From positions 62,001-126,000 of the forward strand of contig NZ_JBKFGH010000008.1 in assembly GCF_051233475.1 (NCBI RefSeq): a stretch of 64,000 nucleotides of DNA, read 5' to 3'. The DNA is from Bacillus_BU sp051233475 (lineage in GTDB: Bacteria; Bacillota; Bacilli; Bacillales; Cytobacillaceae). Of this stretch, positions 1 through 6,357 are shown piece by piece (the stretch's first letter is position 1; every line of letters starts with the position of its first letter). The notes under the pieces were generated by a model that saw only the letters and a program-made list of their open reading frames with translations, searched no databases and was not told where the DNA came from. The position numbers and the translations under genes were made by a program.

Positions 1-97
1 TAAAAATAAAATGAATTTCCCATAGTTCCTTTTCGATATTTTCTATAAGTTATCTTATTATTAACCTATGCAGGAAAAAAATAGAGGTGGTGTTCAA

Positions 98-1267
98 GTG
101 ACAGCTGCAGAATTTCACAAATTATTTGACAGGAAAAATACAGCATCTGTGAAATGGGAAGCGACGGAAAAAATCTTTGGTGAAAAGGATCTGCTGCCGA
201 TGTGGGTAGCCGATATGGATTTTAAACCTCCAGTAGAAGTTACCGATGCAATTAAAAATCGAGTCGACCATGGAATTTACGGCTATACCTTTATTCCTCC
301 GTCGACAGACGAAGCCGTTCAATTATGGATGGACAAACGCCATAACTGGAAAATCGATCGATCCTGGATTCAATATTCCCACGGAGTTGTTCCGGCGATC
401 AGCATCGTCATCCAAGCTTTAACTGAGCCTGGAGATAAAGTTATGCTTCAATCGCCAGTATACAGTCCTTTCTTTGACATGATTGAAAAAAACGGAAGAA
501 TCGTTGTCAATGCCCCTTTACAATTAGAAAATGAACACTATAGTATCAATTTTGATACCTTTGAAGAAAACTTAAAGCAAGGAGTAAAGCTTTTTTTACT
601 GTGCAATCCCCACAACCCAGGTGGAAGAGTATGGAAGCAGGAAGAGTTACTGAAAATGGGCGAGCTTTGCTTAAAATATAACTGTTTGATTTTATCAGAT
701 GAAATCCATTCAGATTTAGTTTTTAAACCTGGCGTTCATATTCCGATAGCGTCCTTGTCCAATGATCTTGAAAATCAAGTTATCACTTGTGTAGCCCCAA
801 CGAAAACCTTTAATATTGCCGGGCTTCAGGCAAGTGCCTTAATAACTGCAAACGGAAAGCTAAGAGCAAAAATTAAAAAAATTCAGATTCAGCAAGGCGC
901 ATTCTCGCTCAATATTTTTGGGATCGTCGCAATGGAGGCAGCTTACCGTTACGGTGACAAATGGCTGAGCGAACTGTTAGACTACCTATCCAACAATATT
1001 AGGATTGCGAAACAATTTATTGAAGAAAACATTCCCAATATAACTCTTATAGAGCCAGAAGGGACTTACTTGCTGTGGCTCGATTGTAGGAAGTTAGGCC
1101 TTTCTGATCAGGAATTAAAAGAGAGATTGCTTCAAAAAGGAAAAATTGCGCTTGAACCTGGAACAAAATATGGCCCGGGCGGAGAAGGCTTTGTTCGAAT
1201 GAACATTGCCTGTCCCGAAGAAACAATGCGAGAAGGCTTAATGCGCTTGAAATTAGCGGTACAATAG
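98..1267 (+). CDS. patB: PatB/MalY-type aminotransferase (cystathionine beta-lyase)
   Basis: PLP-dependent fold-type I enzyme of the PatB/MalY group, which cleaves C-S bonds of cystathionine or cysteine conjugates and can act as an aminotransferase in the cytoplasm. The PLP lysine lies in APTKTFNIAG (K236 from the chosen start); upstream are the MWVADMDF motif typical of this group and CNPHNPGG. An ATG at 68 is in frame, but AGAGGTGG at 84-91 sits correctly for the GTG at 98, giving 389 aa, the usual family length. It is followed by a palindromic repeat and no co-directional partner. Bacillus subtilis patB also neighbours the kap genes. The exact substrate is inferred. Confidence 0.88.
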   Translation: MTAAEFHKLFDRKNTASVKWEATEKIFGEKDLLPMWVADMDFKPPVEVTDAIKNRVDHGIYGYTFIPPSTDEAVQLWMDKRHNWKIDRSWIQYSHGVVPAISIVIQALTEPGDKVMLQSPVYSPFFDMIEKNGRIVVNAPLQLENEHYSINFDTFEENLKQGVKLFLLCNPHNPGGRVWKQEELLKMGELCLKYNCLILSDEIHSDLVFKPGVHIPIASLSNDLENQVITCVAPTKTFNIAGLQASALITANGKLRAKIKKIQIQQGAFSLNIFGIVAMEAAYRYGDKWLSELLDYLSNNIRIAKQFIEENIPNITLIEPEGTYLLWLDCRKLGLSDQELKERLLQKGKIALEPGTKYGPGGEGFVRMNIACPEETMREGLMRLKLAVQ

Positions 1268-1299
1268 GCTGAGTTAAATTTTGTTATTGTTTTTAAACA

Positions 1300-1434
1300 A
1301 GATGTTGATTGGAGCGGAAGGCGCGAGACTCCTGCGGGAGAAGCGAATCACGGGAGACCCCGGAGACGCGAAAGCGTCGAGGAGGCTCCCGGATCGCCCG
1401 CGGAAAGGGAGCGCCTGGAGCGGAAATCAACATC
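1300..1434 (+). repeat. Palindromic repeat family A, copy 1
   Basis: About 135 bp element whose ends pair (AGATGTTGATT and AATCAACATCT). It carries the family A core: GGAGCGGAAGG, GACTCCTGCGGGAG, GAGGAGGCTC and CGCGGAAAGGGAGCGCCTGGA. The interior forms further nested inverted repeats. It lies between the convergent patB and sodC genes and has no credible reading frame of its own. Five other full copies and one fragment occur in the window. Confidence 0.85.
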
Positions 1435-1451
1435 TAATTTGTCAGAGCCAA

Positions 1452-1487
1452 AAATAATCCAGCCCTTCCTTTGGACTGGATTATTTT
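1452..1487. terminator. Bidirectional terminator between patB and sodC
   Basis: Inverted repeat AATAATCCAG / CTGGATTATT with a short loop, A-rich on the left and T-rich on the right, so it can act in both directions. It abuts the sodC stop codon. Confidence 0.75.
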
Positions 1488-1999
1488 TATTCCTTTGAAA
1501 TTTTCCCGCAAGCAATTCTCTCGCCTGAATCACCTTCCGGCTGAGTCATACCATCATCTTTATCTTCATGAATAACGATTGAAGTTCCATCTTTTGTAAA
1601 CAGCGAATTTTTCCCTTGTTGAAGAGTAACCTGACTAGCAATGAATTCAGCCTTCACATTGCCGTTATATTTAACGATCAAGTTAGGTAAATCCCCTGCA
1701 TGGGCTCCTTTTGGATGGAGCAGCCCATGTTCTTTTTCTTCCGGATTAAAGTGATCTCCTGCTGTTTTAAAGTCCGGTGCCTTACACTCACCTTTATTAT
1801 GAATATGGATCGCATGTTCCCCAGGCGTTAAACCTTTCAAATTTATTGTCATCTTTACCCCACGTGCTTGCTCCTGAAGTTTAATCGTACCAATTGACTT
1901 GCCATCACTGCTCTTCATTTCTACATCAAGTTTAGTGGGATTTTCATCGGCACATGCGGATAGGAACAGCACCGAAATAAGCAAAAAAAGCTTCCTCAT
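1487..1999 (-). CDS. sodC: Cu/Zn superoxide dismutase lipoprotein
   Basis: 170-aa exported dismutase. A lipoprotein signal ends in LSAC (lipid Cys16), so it should be anchored outside the membrane and remove superoxide there. The complete metal set is visible: Cu ligands H65, H67, H83 and H144; Zn ligands H83, H91, H100 and D103; the disulphide pair C72/C164 and the guiding Arg161. From memory the B. subtilis homologue YojM lacks part of the Cu site, so this protein may be more active. Start: the ATG at 1999 has GGAGG 8 nt upstream; an ATG two codons earlier is too close to it. Monocistronic, with a terminator immediately downstream. Confidence 0.85.
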   Translation of the reverse strand: MRKLFLLISVLFLSACADENPTKLDVEMKSSDGKSIGTIKLQEQARGVKMTINLKGLTPGEHAIHIHNKGECKAPDFKTAGDHFNPEEKEHGLLHPKGAHAGDLPNLIVKYNGNVKAEFIASQVTLQQGKNSLFTKDGTSIVIHEDKDDGMTQPEGDSGERIACGKISKE

Positions 2000-2080
2000 T
2001 TTCATGACCTCCCAAAAAGGGTTTCGCCCTAAGTATCCCCATAACAATCAAGTGTATCCATAAAAAAAGAGAAAAAAGAA

Positions 2081-2254
2081 CAAAAGCGTAAGCGTCCGGG
2101 TAGCTCACGACAGGACTGGAGCACATCGACTGAGATAAAGGAAACACGAAGAGCGAAGCGATTCGATGTTGACTTATTGTAGGGAGGTGGGCGAAGTCCA
2201 CTAGGAGGTGGGCGAAGTCCACTAGGAGCTGGGCGCTGGAGCTGGACGAGTCTA
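2081..2254 (+). repeat. Palindromic repeat family B, copy 1 (with internal duplication)
   Basis: Begins AAAAGCGTAAGCG and ends GCTGGAGCTGGACGAG. Core segments GACAGGACTGGAGCACATCG, GATAAAGGAAACACGAAGAG and TTCGATGTTGACTTAT are shared with copies at 4.6, 24.8 and 43.1 kb. ACATCGA and TCGATGT pair internally. This copy has a tandem duplication of the roughly 22-bp segment containing GGGCGAAGTCCACTAGGAG, absent from the others. Long open frames across it are composition artefacts. Confidence 0.85.
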
Positions 2255-2318
2255 ACTGTGCAATAGTTATCCACAGCATTTAATCTATAGTTTCCTAAAA
2301 CATAAAAAGGACAGCCGA

Positions 2319-2519
2319 TTAGCTATCCCTTGTCATATTGTCAATTCTTTGTTCTAGTTCTTTTGCTACTTTTTCCTGGCGTTTTGATACTTTAATAATA
2401 AATCGCATTGTAAAGGCTGCTGCAATTAAAAAAATCATACAAGAAATAGCAGCCGGAATGTATTCAGATTTATCCTCCGGAAAGTACAAAAATAAGCCCA
2501 ACACAAATTCATTCATCAT
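2319..2519 (-). CDS. Small single-span membrane protein
   Basis: 66 aa, unrecognised. Residues about 20-45 form one hydrophobic segment (AAISCMIFLIAAAFTMRFII), followed by a charged, probably cytoplasmic helix with RQEKVAKELEQRIDNM, which could form a short coiled coil. A good ribosome site (GAGGGGGG, 6-9 nt before tandem ATG codons) supports translation; the second ATG at 2516 is equally possible. It stands alone between a repeat and the cyclophilin lipoprotein gene. Confidence 0.6.
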   Translation of the reverse strand: MMNEFVLGLFLYFPEDKSEYIPAAISCMIFLIAAAFTMRFIIKVSKRQEKVAKELEQRIDNMTRDS

Positions 2520-2609
2520 GATTTTCCCCCCTCACCCGCAAGCAGGTTTCCCATGATCTATTATAACAGGGCCTATTCCATTAAGGTCAACCAAAACGGT
2601 TTGAGGAAA

Positions 2610-3323
2610 TTACTCTTTTACTACAATATTCTTTATCAAAACATCTTCAACCGGCTTATCATTTGCACCTGTGGCCGTATTGGCGATTTTGTCGACAACA
2701 TCCATGCCCTCAATGACTTGTCCAAATACAGTATGTTTTTGATCGAGCCAAGGAGTCCCACCGTTTTCATATGCTTTTGCAATTTGTTCCGGATAATTAT
2801 TTTGTTCGATATAATCTTTTGTTTGTGAATCTAAAGAAGCGTTCTGAACAATGAAAAACTGACTCCCATTTGTATTCGGACCAGAGTTTGCCATTGACAG
2901 TGCCCCGCGAAGGTTGAAAAGGCTATCGGAAAATTCATCCTCGAATTTCGCCCCATAAATGCTTTCGCCACCCCGGCCATTACCTAGCGGATCGCCACCT
3001 TGGATCATAAAATCTTTAATGACTCGATGAAAAATTAATCCGTTATAATACCCGTTTTTACTATGAGTGACAAAATTTTCAACAGTCTTAGGAGCATATT
3101 CAGGAAATAATTTTATTTTAATTATTCCCATTGTTGTTTCCATTTCCACTAGTATCTCATTTTCATTTACTTCATTCGTTAACTGAGGATAATCACGCAC
3201 TTCTTCTTGAACCTGTTCGTTGTTTCCATCATTTTTATCTTCTTTCGAGTTGTCATTCCCTGTCCCACAAGCTGACAAAAATACCATTACGGTTGCGAGA
3301 ATCGCTAATATTCGAATTTTCAT
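2610..3323 (-). CDS. Cyclophilin-type peptidyl-prolyl isomerase lipoprotein
   Basis: 237 aa. The signal peptide ends in LSAC (lipid Cys19), followed by a Lys/Asp/Asn-rich linker and a cyclophilin domain from about residue 55. Active-site segments are FHRVIKDFMIQGGDP, NGSQFFIVQ and HTVFGQV. It should catalyse proline cis-trans isomerisation of exported proteins at the outer membrane face. A roughly 25-residue insertion (after NASLDSQ) lies between QFFIVQ and the HTVFG strand, seen in some Bacillus secreted cyclophilins. The ATG at 3323 has GAGGGTG at proper spacing; the longer upstream frame has no such site. It is not cytoplasmic PpiB, which lacks a signal. Confidence 0.85.
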   Translation of the reverse strand: MKIRILAILATVMVFLSACGTGNDNSKEDKNDGNNEQVQEEVRDYPQLTNEVNENEILVEMETTMGIIKIKLFPEYAPKTVENFVTHSKNGYYNGLIFHRVIKDFMIQGGDPLGNGRGGESIYGAKFEDEFSDSLFNLRGALSMANSGPNTNGSQFFIVQNASLDSQTKDYIEQNNYPEQIAKAYENGGTPWLDQKHTVFGQVIEGMDVVDKIANTATGANDKPVEDVLIKNIVVKE

Positions 3324-3412
3324 ACATTCACCCTCTGAAATTCTTGATTTATTTTCCTTATTATAACCATAATGATTAGGGAAGCTCAATCTATTGCAAG
3401 GAGGAATTAGTG

Positions 3413-3793
3413 ATGAGTGAATTACAAATTGGCGATCACGTAACCGCTATTTATAAAACGGGTAAATATATTGGGGAAATTACCGATGTCCGTCCGCAGC
3501 ATTATTTAGTTCGCGTCTTAGCCGTAGCCAAACACCCGATGCAGGGTGACTTACATAATCCAAAGGATGCAAATGTTGATTTTTTTCATCAGCGCCGAGC
3601 ACTCGCTTTTCGGGAACAAGCGAATATTCCAAAGCAAATGGTCAAAGCGTACAATGAAACGATTCCTGATTATCTAAATTCATTGCAGAGTGCTGTAGAA
3701 AAAATGAAACAAGAATTAACTGAACAAAACACACCATGGTCAGAACGAAGCCTTGACCTTTTGGCTGATTTAGAAAAGGATTATTTTAAATAA
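3413..3793 (+). CDS. kapB: Kinase-associated lipoprotein B (KapB)
   Basis: 126 aa, matching KapB, which in B. subtilis activates the sporulation kinase KinB at the start of the phosphorelay. The N-terminal 60 residues form an SH3-like beta-rich part (GDHVTAIYKTGKYIGEI); the C-terminus is helical. No lipobox is visible despite the family name. AAGGAGG at 3398-3404 selects the ATG at 3413; a GTG directly before it is less likely. In B. subtilis kapB lies beside kinB, but here no kinase gene is adjacent. Convergent with kapD, sharing a terminator. Confidence 0.85.
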   Translation: MSELQIGDHVTAIYKTGKYIGEITDVRPQHYLVRVLAVAKHPMQGDLHNPKDANVDFFHQRRALAFREQANIPKQMVKAYNETIPDYLNSLQSAVEKMKQELTEQNTPWSERSLDLLADLEKDYFK

Positions 3794-3805
3794 GATAGCA
3801 AATTA

Positions 3806-3840
3806 AAAGCCAAATCAATTTTGTTTGATTTGGCTTTTTA
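3806..3840. terminator. Bidirectional terminator kapB / kapD
   Basis: Perfect 13-bp inverted repeat AAAGCCAAATCAA / TTGATTTGGCTTT with a 6-nt loop, followed by T residues on the plus strand and preceded by A residues. It serves both convergent genes. Confidence 0.85.
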
Positions 3841-4458
3841 CGCAAATTCATTTAGTAATTTTGAAAAATCAACCCGATCGCCAATTGTTGGAGGCTTAGG
3901 TTTTTCTAAATATTTTTTATCCTTTTCAACTAATTTAAAAATATTAAATGTGGTCATGGCATCATCTAAAGCACGATGGTGTTTGCCTGTTCCTTCTTTC
4001 CCGTATTCTTGAACTGCTTTCCATAGGCCTGTTTGATTCTGATCACCAAAAAATCGCTTATATTCCATTGATAAGTCTATTTCTTTAGCTGTAAAAGGAA
4101 ATGCCAGATCATTCCGCTGGCAGTTATGGCGAAGCACCCTCATATCCATGTTGCCCCACGTAATAATGGTTGTTGGATAATTGTGGTTTAAATCGGCCAT
4201 TTTTTTGACTAAGTCTCGAAAGGAAATTCCTTGATCCACCTGTCCTTGAGTAATATGGAGGAAAGATTTACAACGTTCACTTAATATAGGAAAGCGGACA
4301 GGAGTAACAAATGAGGAAAACTGTTCTTTAATTTGTTCTTCTACAACTGAAACGATTCCAGCCTCAATGATTTCCGGGTAAAACCCCTTAAACCTTTCAC
4401 TTTTTTCAGGCATAGTAAATTCAAAATCAATAAATAAATATTGATGGCTCTCCCTCAT
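3838..4458 (-). CDS. kapD: DEDDh exonuclease-family sporulation inhibitor (KapD)
   Basis: 206 aa, matching KapD, described in B. subtilis as an inhibitor of the KinA-dependent entry into sporulation. It has a full DEDDh 3'-5' exonuclease core: D11 and E13 in FIDFEFT, D105 in WGNMDMRVL, and H161/D166 in HRALDD, so it is probably an active nuclease. AGGTG lies 5 nt before the ATG. Pairing with kapB, an activator, keeps positive and negative phosphorelay modulators together. The nuclease substrate is unknown. Confidence 0.85.
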   Translation of the reverse strand: MRESHQYLFIDFEFTMPEKSERFKGFYPEIIEAGIVSVVEEQIKEQFSSFVTPVRFPILSERCKSFLHITQGQVDQGISFRDLVKKMADLNHNYPTTIITWGNMDMRVLRHNCQRNDLAFPFTAKEIDLSMEYKRFFGDQNQTGLWKAVQEYGKEGTGKHHRALDDAMTTFNIFKLVEKDKKYLEKPKPPTIGDRVDFSKLLNEFA

Positions 4459-4573
4459 TAATTCACCTGCTTTCTTTTTGCCTATAATATCAATCTAAAA
4501 CATTTTAAATTTATTATAACATGAACCTAGTTAATTTTTTAAATTTTTCTTCAATAGTGACAAAGGGTAAAAG

Positions 4574-4712
4574 AAAAGCGGAAGCGCCCGGGTAGCGCAC
4601 GACAGGACTGGAGCACATCGACTGAGATAAAGGAAACACGAAGAGCGTAAGCGATTCGATGTTGACTTATCGTAGGGAGATGGGCGAAGTCCACTAGGCG
4701 CTGGGGCTAGAC
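4574..4712 (+). repeat. Palindromic repeat family B, copy 2
   Basis: About 139 bp from AAAAGCGGAAGCGCCC to GGGGCTAGACA, with the family B core between. It lies between kapD and menI, and fills most of that 326-bp gap. It has a single GGGCGAAGTCCACTAGG segment. Its right end (CTAGACA) matches the right end of the element at 50.2 kb. Confidence 0.85.
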
Positions 4713-4751
4713 ACTCATCTAACTTGTATACTTTCTTTACATTTAAAAGAA

Positions 4752-4782
4752 AAAATACCACCATTAGTTTTTATGGCGGTAT
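4752..4782. terminator. Terminator downstream of menI
   Basis: Inverted repeat AAATACCACCAT / ATGGCGGTATTT (one mismatch) just after the menI stop on the minus strand, followed there by an A/T-rich tract. Confidence 0.7.
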
Positions 4783-4785
4783 TTC

Positions 4786-5172
4786 CTATTTCTTTAGTTT
4801 AATAATCGCGATGGTACACCGTGAAATACAAATAATCTGGTTTAGCTCGTCCGTTATTTTCACATCCCATACCATTGTTGTTTTCCCTTTATGTAGTAAC
4901 GTCCCTACAGCCGTGACAACGCCCTCTTTTTTTCCCTTAATATGGTTTGCATTGATTTCGAGCCCAACAACTGCTTCCGTTTCTTTATCAACTAATTCAT
5001 AAGCACCCAGACTTGCCACTGTCTCTGCTAAGGCAACAGAAGCACCGCCATGCAAAAAACCCATAGGCTGCCTAGTTCGGTCATCCACCGGCATCGTTGC
5101 CGTGACGGCCCCGTTTCCTATTTCAGTAATTTCAATCCCAAGCGCCCCTATTAAAGTATTACTTAAATCCAT
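4786..5172 (-). CDS. menI: Hotdog-fold thioesterase (MenI/YuxO-like)
   Basis: 128-aa hotdog-fold acyl-CoA thioesterase. The catalytic helix reads MGFLHGGASVALAETVAS (H41, E50), and the C-terminal strand contains the usual GKTTMVWDVKI. The closest known type is YuxO/MenI, the 1,4-dihydroxy-2-naphthoyl-CoA hydrolase of menaquinone synthesis, which sits in the corresponding region of B. subtilis. A PaaI-like general thioesterase cannot be excluded. It ends at its own terminator and is followed upstream by the co-directional dedA-like gene at 38 bp. Confidence 0.75.
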   Translation of the reverse strand: MDLSNTLIGALGIEITEIGNGAVTATMPVDDRTRQPMGFLHGGASVALAETVASLGAYELVDKETEAVVGLEINANHIKGKKEGVVTAVGTLLHKGKTTMVWDVKITDELNQIICISRCTIAIIKLKK

Positions 5173-5209
5173 TCCAAGCGGCCCCTTCCCTTATCTTGTT
5201 GTAACCAGT

Positions 5210-5833
5210 CTATAAATTGGGCCCGTGGCCTTTAATAGTCTCCATTTTTTTAATTCGTTTTCGATGGATCAACTTAAATATAATCACAAAAATGACCACT
5301 GTCGCCAACCCGAATAGAAACTCATTTCCAAACACTAAAATCGTTTTGATATTTCCATTAAACCAATAACCAATTGAAAAAACAATGGATAGCCATACTA
5401 AAGCCCCGCCATATGAAAAAATCATAAAAGATCTAAATGAATATTTACTAACACCATACAAAAACGGCACAAAATTACGGAAGCCCGGCAGAAAATAGCT
5501 AAGCGAGAGGGAAAAAGCATGATATCGTTCAATTAATCTAAAGGATGAATCAATTTTTCTTGAGAACCTTTTTCGCTTTTCAAAAAAATGCAAGAAAGGC
5601 CGTCCAACAAATCTCCCTAAACTATAGCAAGTAGTTAACGCTGCAACAATACCACTGTAAGTCACGATAAACGTCGCAACGGGATGCAGCACCTTTTCAT
5701 AAGAAAGAAAGCCAATCGACATCACAATGACCTCATTCGGAACGGGAATACCGAATATTCCTAGCCACAACCAAAAGAACAAGCCAATGTATCCATAATC
5801 TTTAATGATTTCTAATATAAAATCCGTTTCCAT
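5210..5833 (-). CDS. DedA-family membrane protein
   Basis: 207 aa, integral membrane. The signature region GIFGIPVPNEVIVMSIGFLSY and the PGFRNFVPFLYGVSKYSFRSFMIFSYGGALVW stretch (basic residues before a hydrophobic helix) identify the DedA/SNARE-associated family, thought to act as lipid (undecaprenyl or glycerophospholipid) flippases or in membrane homeostasis. About five hydrophobic segments are visible. The start is supported by GGGAGG 8 nt upstream. It may be cotranscribed with menI, 38 bp downstream. The substrate cannot be told. Confidence 0.8.
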   Translation of the reverse strand: METDFILEIIKDYGYIGLFFWLWLGIFGIPVPNEVIVMSIGFLSYEKVLHPVATFIVTYSGIVAALTTCYSLGRFVGRPFLHFFEKRKRFSRKIDSSFRLIERYHAFSLSLSYFLPGFRNFVPFLYGVSKYSFRSFMIFSYGGALVWLSIVFSIGYWFNGNIKTILVFGNEFLFGLATVVIFVIIFKLIHRKRIKKMETIKGHGPNL

Positions 5834-5878
5834 GGTATTTCCTCCCTTTTCGTGCTCATTGCCTGAGCCGGAGGTATT

Positions 5879-5925
5879 AAGAAAAGCGGAAGTGGCTTAC
5901 GGGGTACTAGCACACTTTTTGTTTA
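5879..5925 (+). repeat. Truncated family D repeat
   Basis: GAAAAGCGGAAGTGGCTTACGGGG resembles the left end of the family D element at 50249 (GAAAAGCGGAAGCGGCTTGC), but the palindrome is not completed. It is probably a decayed remnant. Confidence 0.5.
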
Positions 5926-6005
5926 CAGTGATGTAAATACTTCTAAATCTATTTTCAGTTATTTCCTTTAAAAAAACAAGAAACAAATCTTGATAGCAGC
6001 TCACA

Positions 6006-6021
6006 GGGAATCAAATTCCCC
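6006..6021. terminator. Short hairpin downstream of the PYY-rich gene
   Basis: GGGAAT CAA ATTCCC, a compact 6-bp stem downstream (minus direction) of the small Gly/Tyr/Pro-rich gene. The T-tract is poor, so terminator function is uncertain. Confidence 0.35.
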
Positions 6022-6043
6022 ATAAGCCAGCCTTTTATTTTCA

Positions 6044-6241
6044 TTAATAATACGGATAATATGGTGGATAATAGTAAGGATACGGTGGGTAATAGTAAGG
6101 ATATGGTCTTGGATATAATAGAGCACTACCAAGCAGACCTCCTAAAACACCCCCAACGAATGGTCCACCAAAAAACCTGCCATAGCCATATGGTCTAAAG
6201 GGTCTTCTCCCATAAGGGAAAAAAACTCTTGAATCATTCAT
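6044..6241 (-). CDS. Small Gly-rich protein with Tyr/Pro repeat tail
   Basis: 65 aa, function unknown. Three zones are visible: an Arg/Phe/Tyr/Gly N-terminus (FFPYGRRPFRPYGYGRFF), a glycine-zipper-like hydrophobic middle (GGVLGGLLGSALLYP), and a C-terminus made almost only of Tyr and Pro in YYYPP units. Similar Tyr/Pro/Gly-rich small proteins occur in spore coats and cell surfaces of Bacillus, so a coat or surface role is a guess. GGGAGGT lies 7 nt before the ATG at 6241, which decides that start over the longer frame from 6274. Confidence 0.65.
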   Translation of the reverse strand: MNDSRVFFPYGRRPFRPYGYGRFFGGPFVGGVLGGLLGSALLYPRPYPYYYPPYPYYYPPYYPYY

Positions 6242-6357
6242 TCTGCTTACCTCCCTTTCTTTCTGTTCTTCCATACACTATTTAATATGCAGGAGGACAA
6301 CAAAAGGAATGGGCGATTAACCATGGTTTCCAATTGGGACAAACATAACGTCATCAT

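Noticed and set aside
2029..2274. Open frames of 77-111 aa across the family B repeats (for example 1944-2279, 4531-4764, 24765-24998, 43033-43342).
   Set aside because: They run through the same repeated DNA at several loci, lack ribosome sites, and the shared RPPPSGLRPPPYDKS-like peptide comes from the repeat sequence and not from a protein family.
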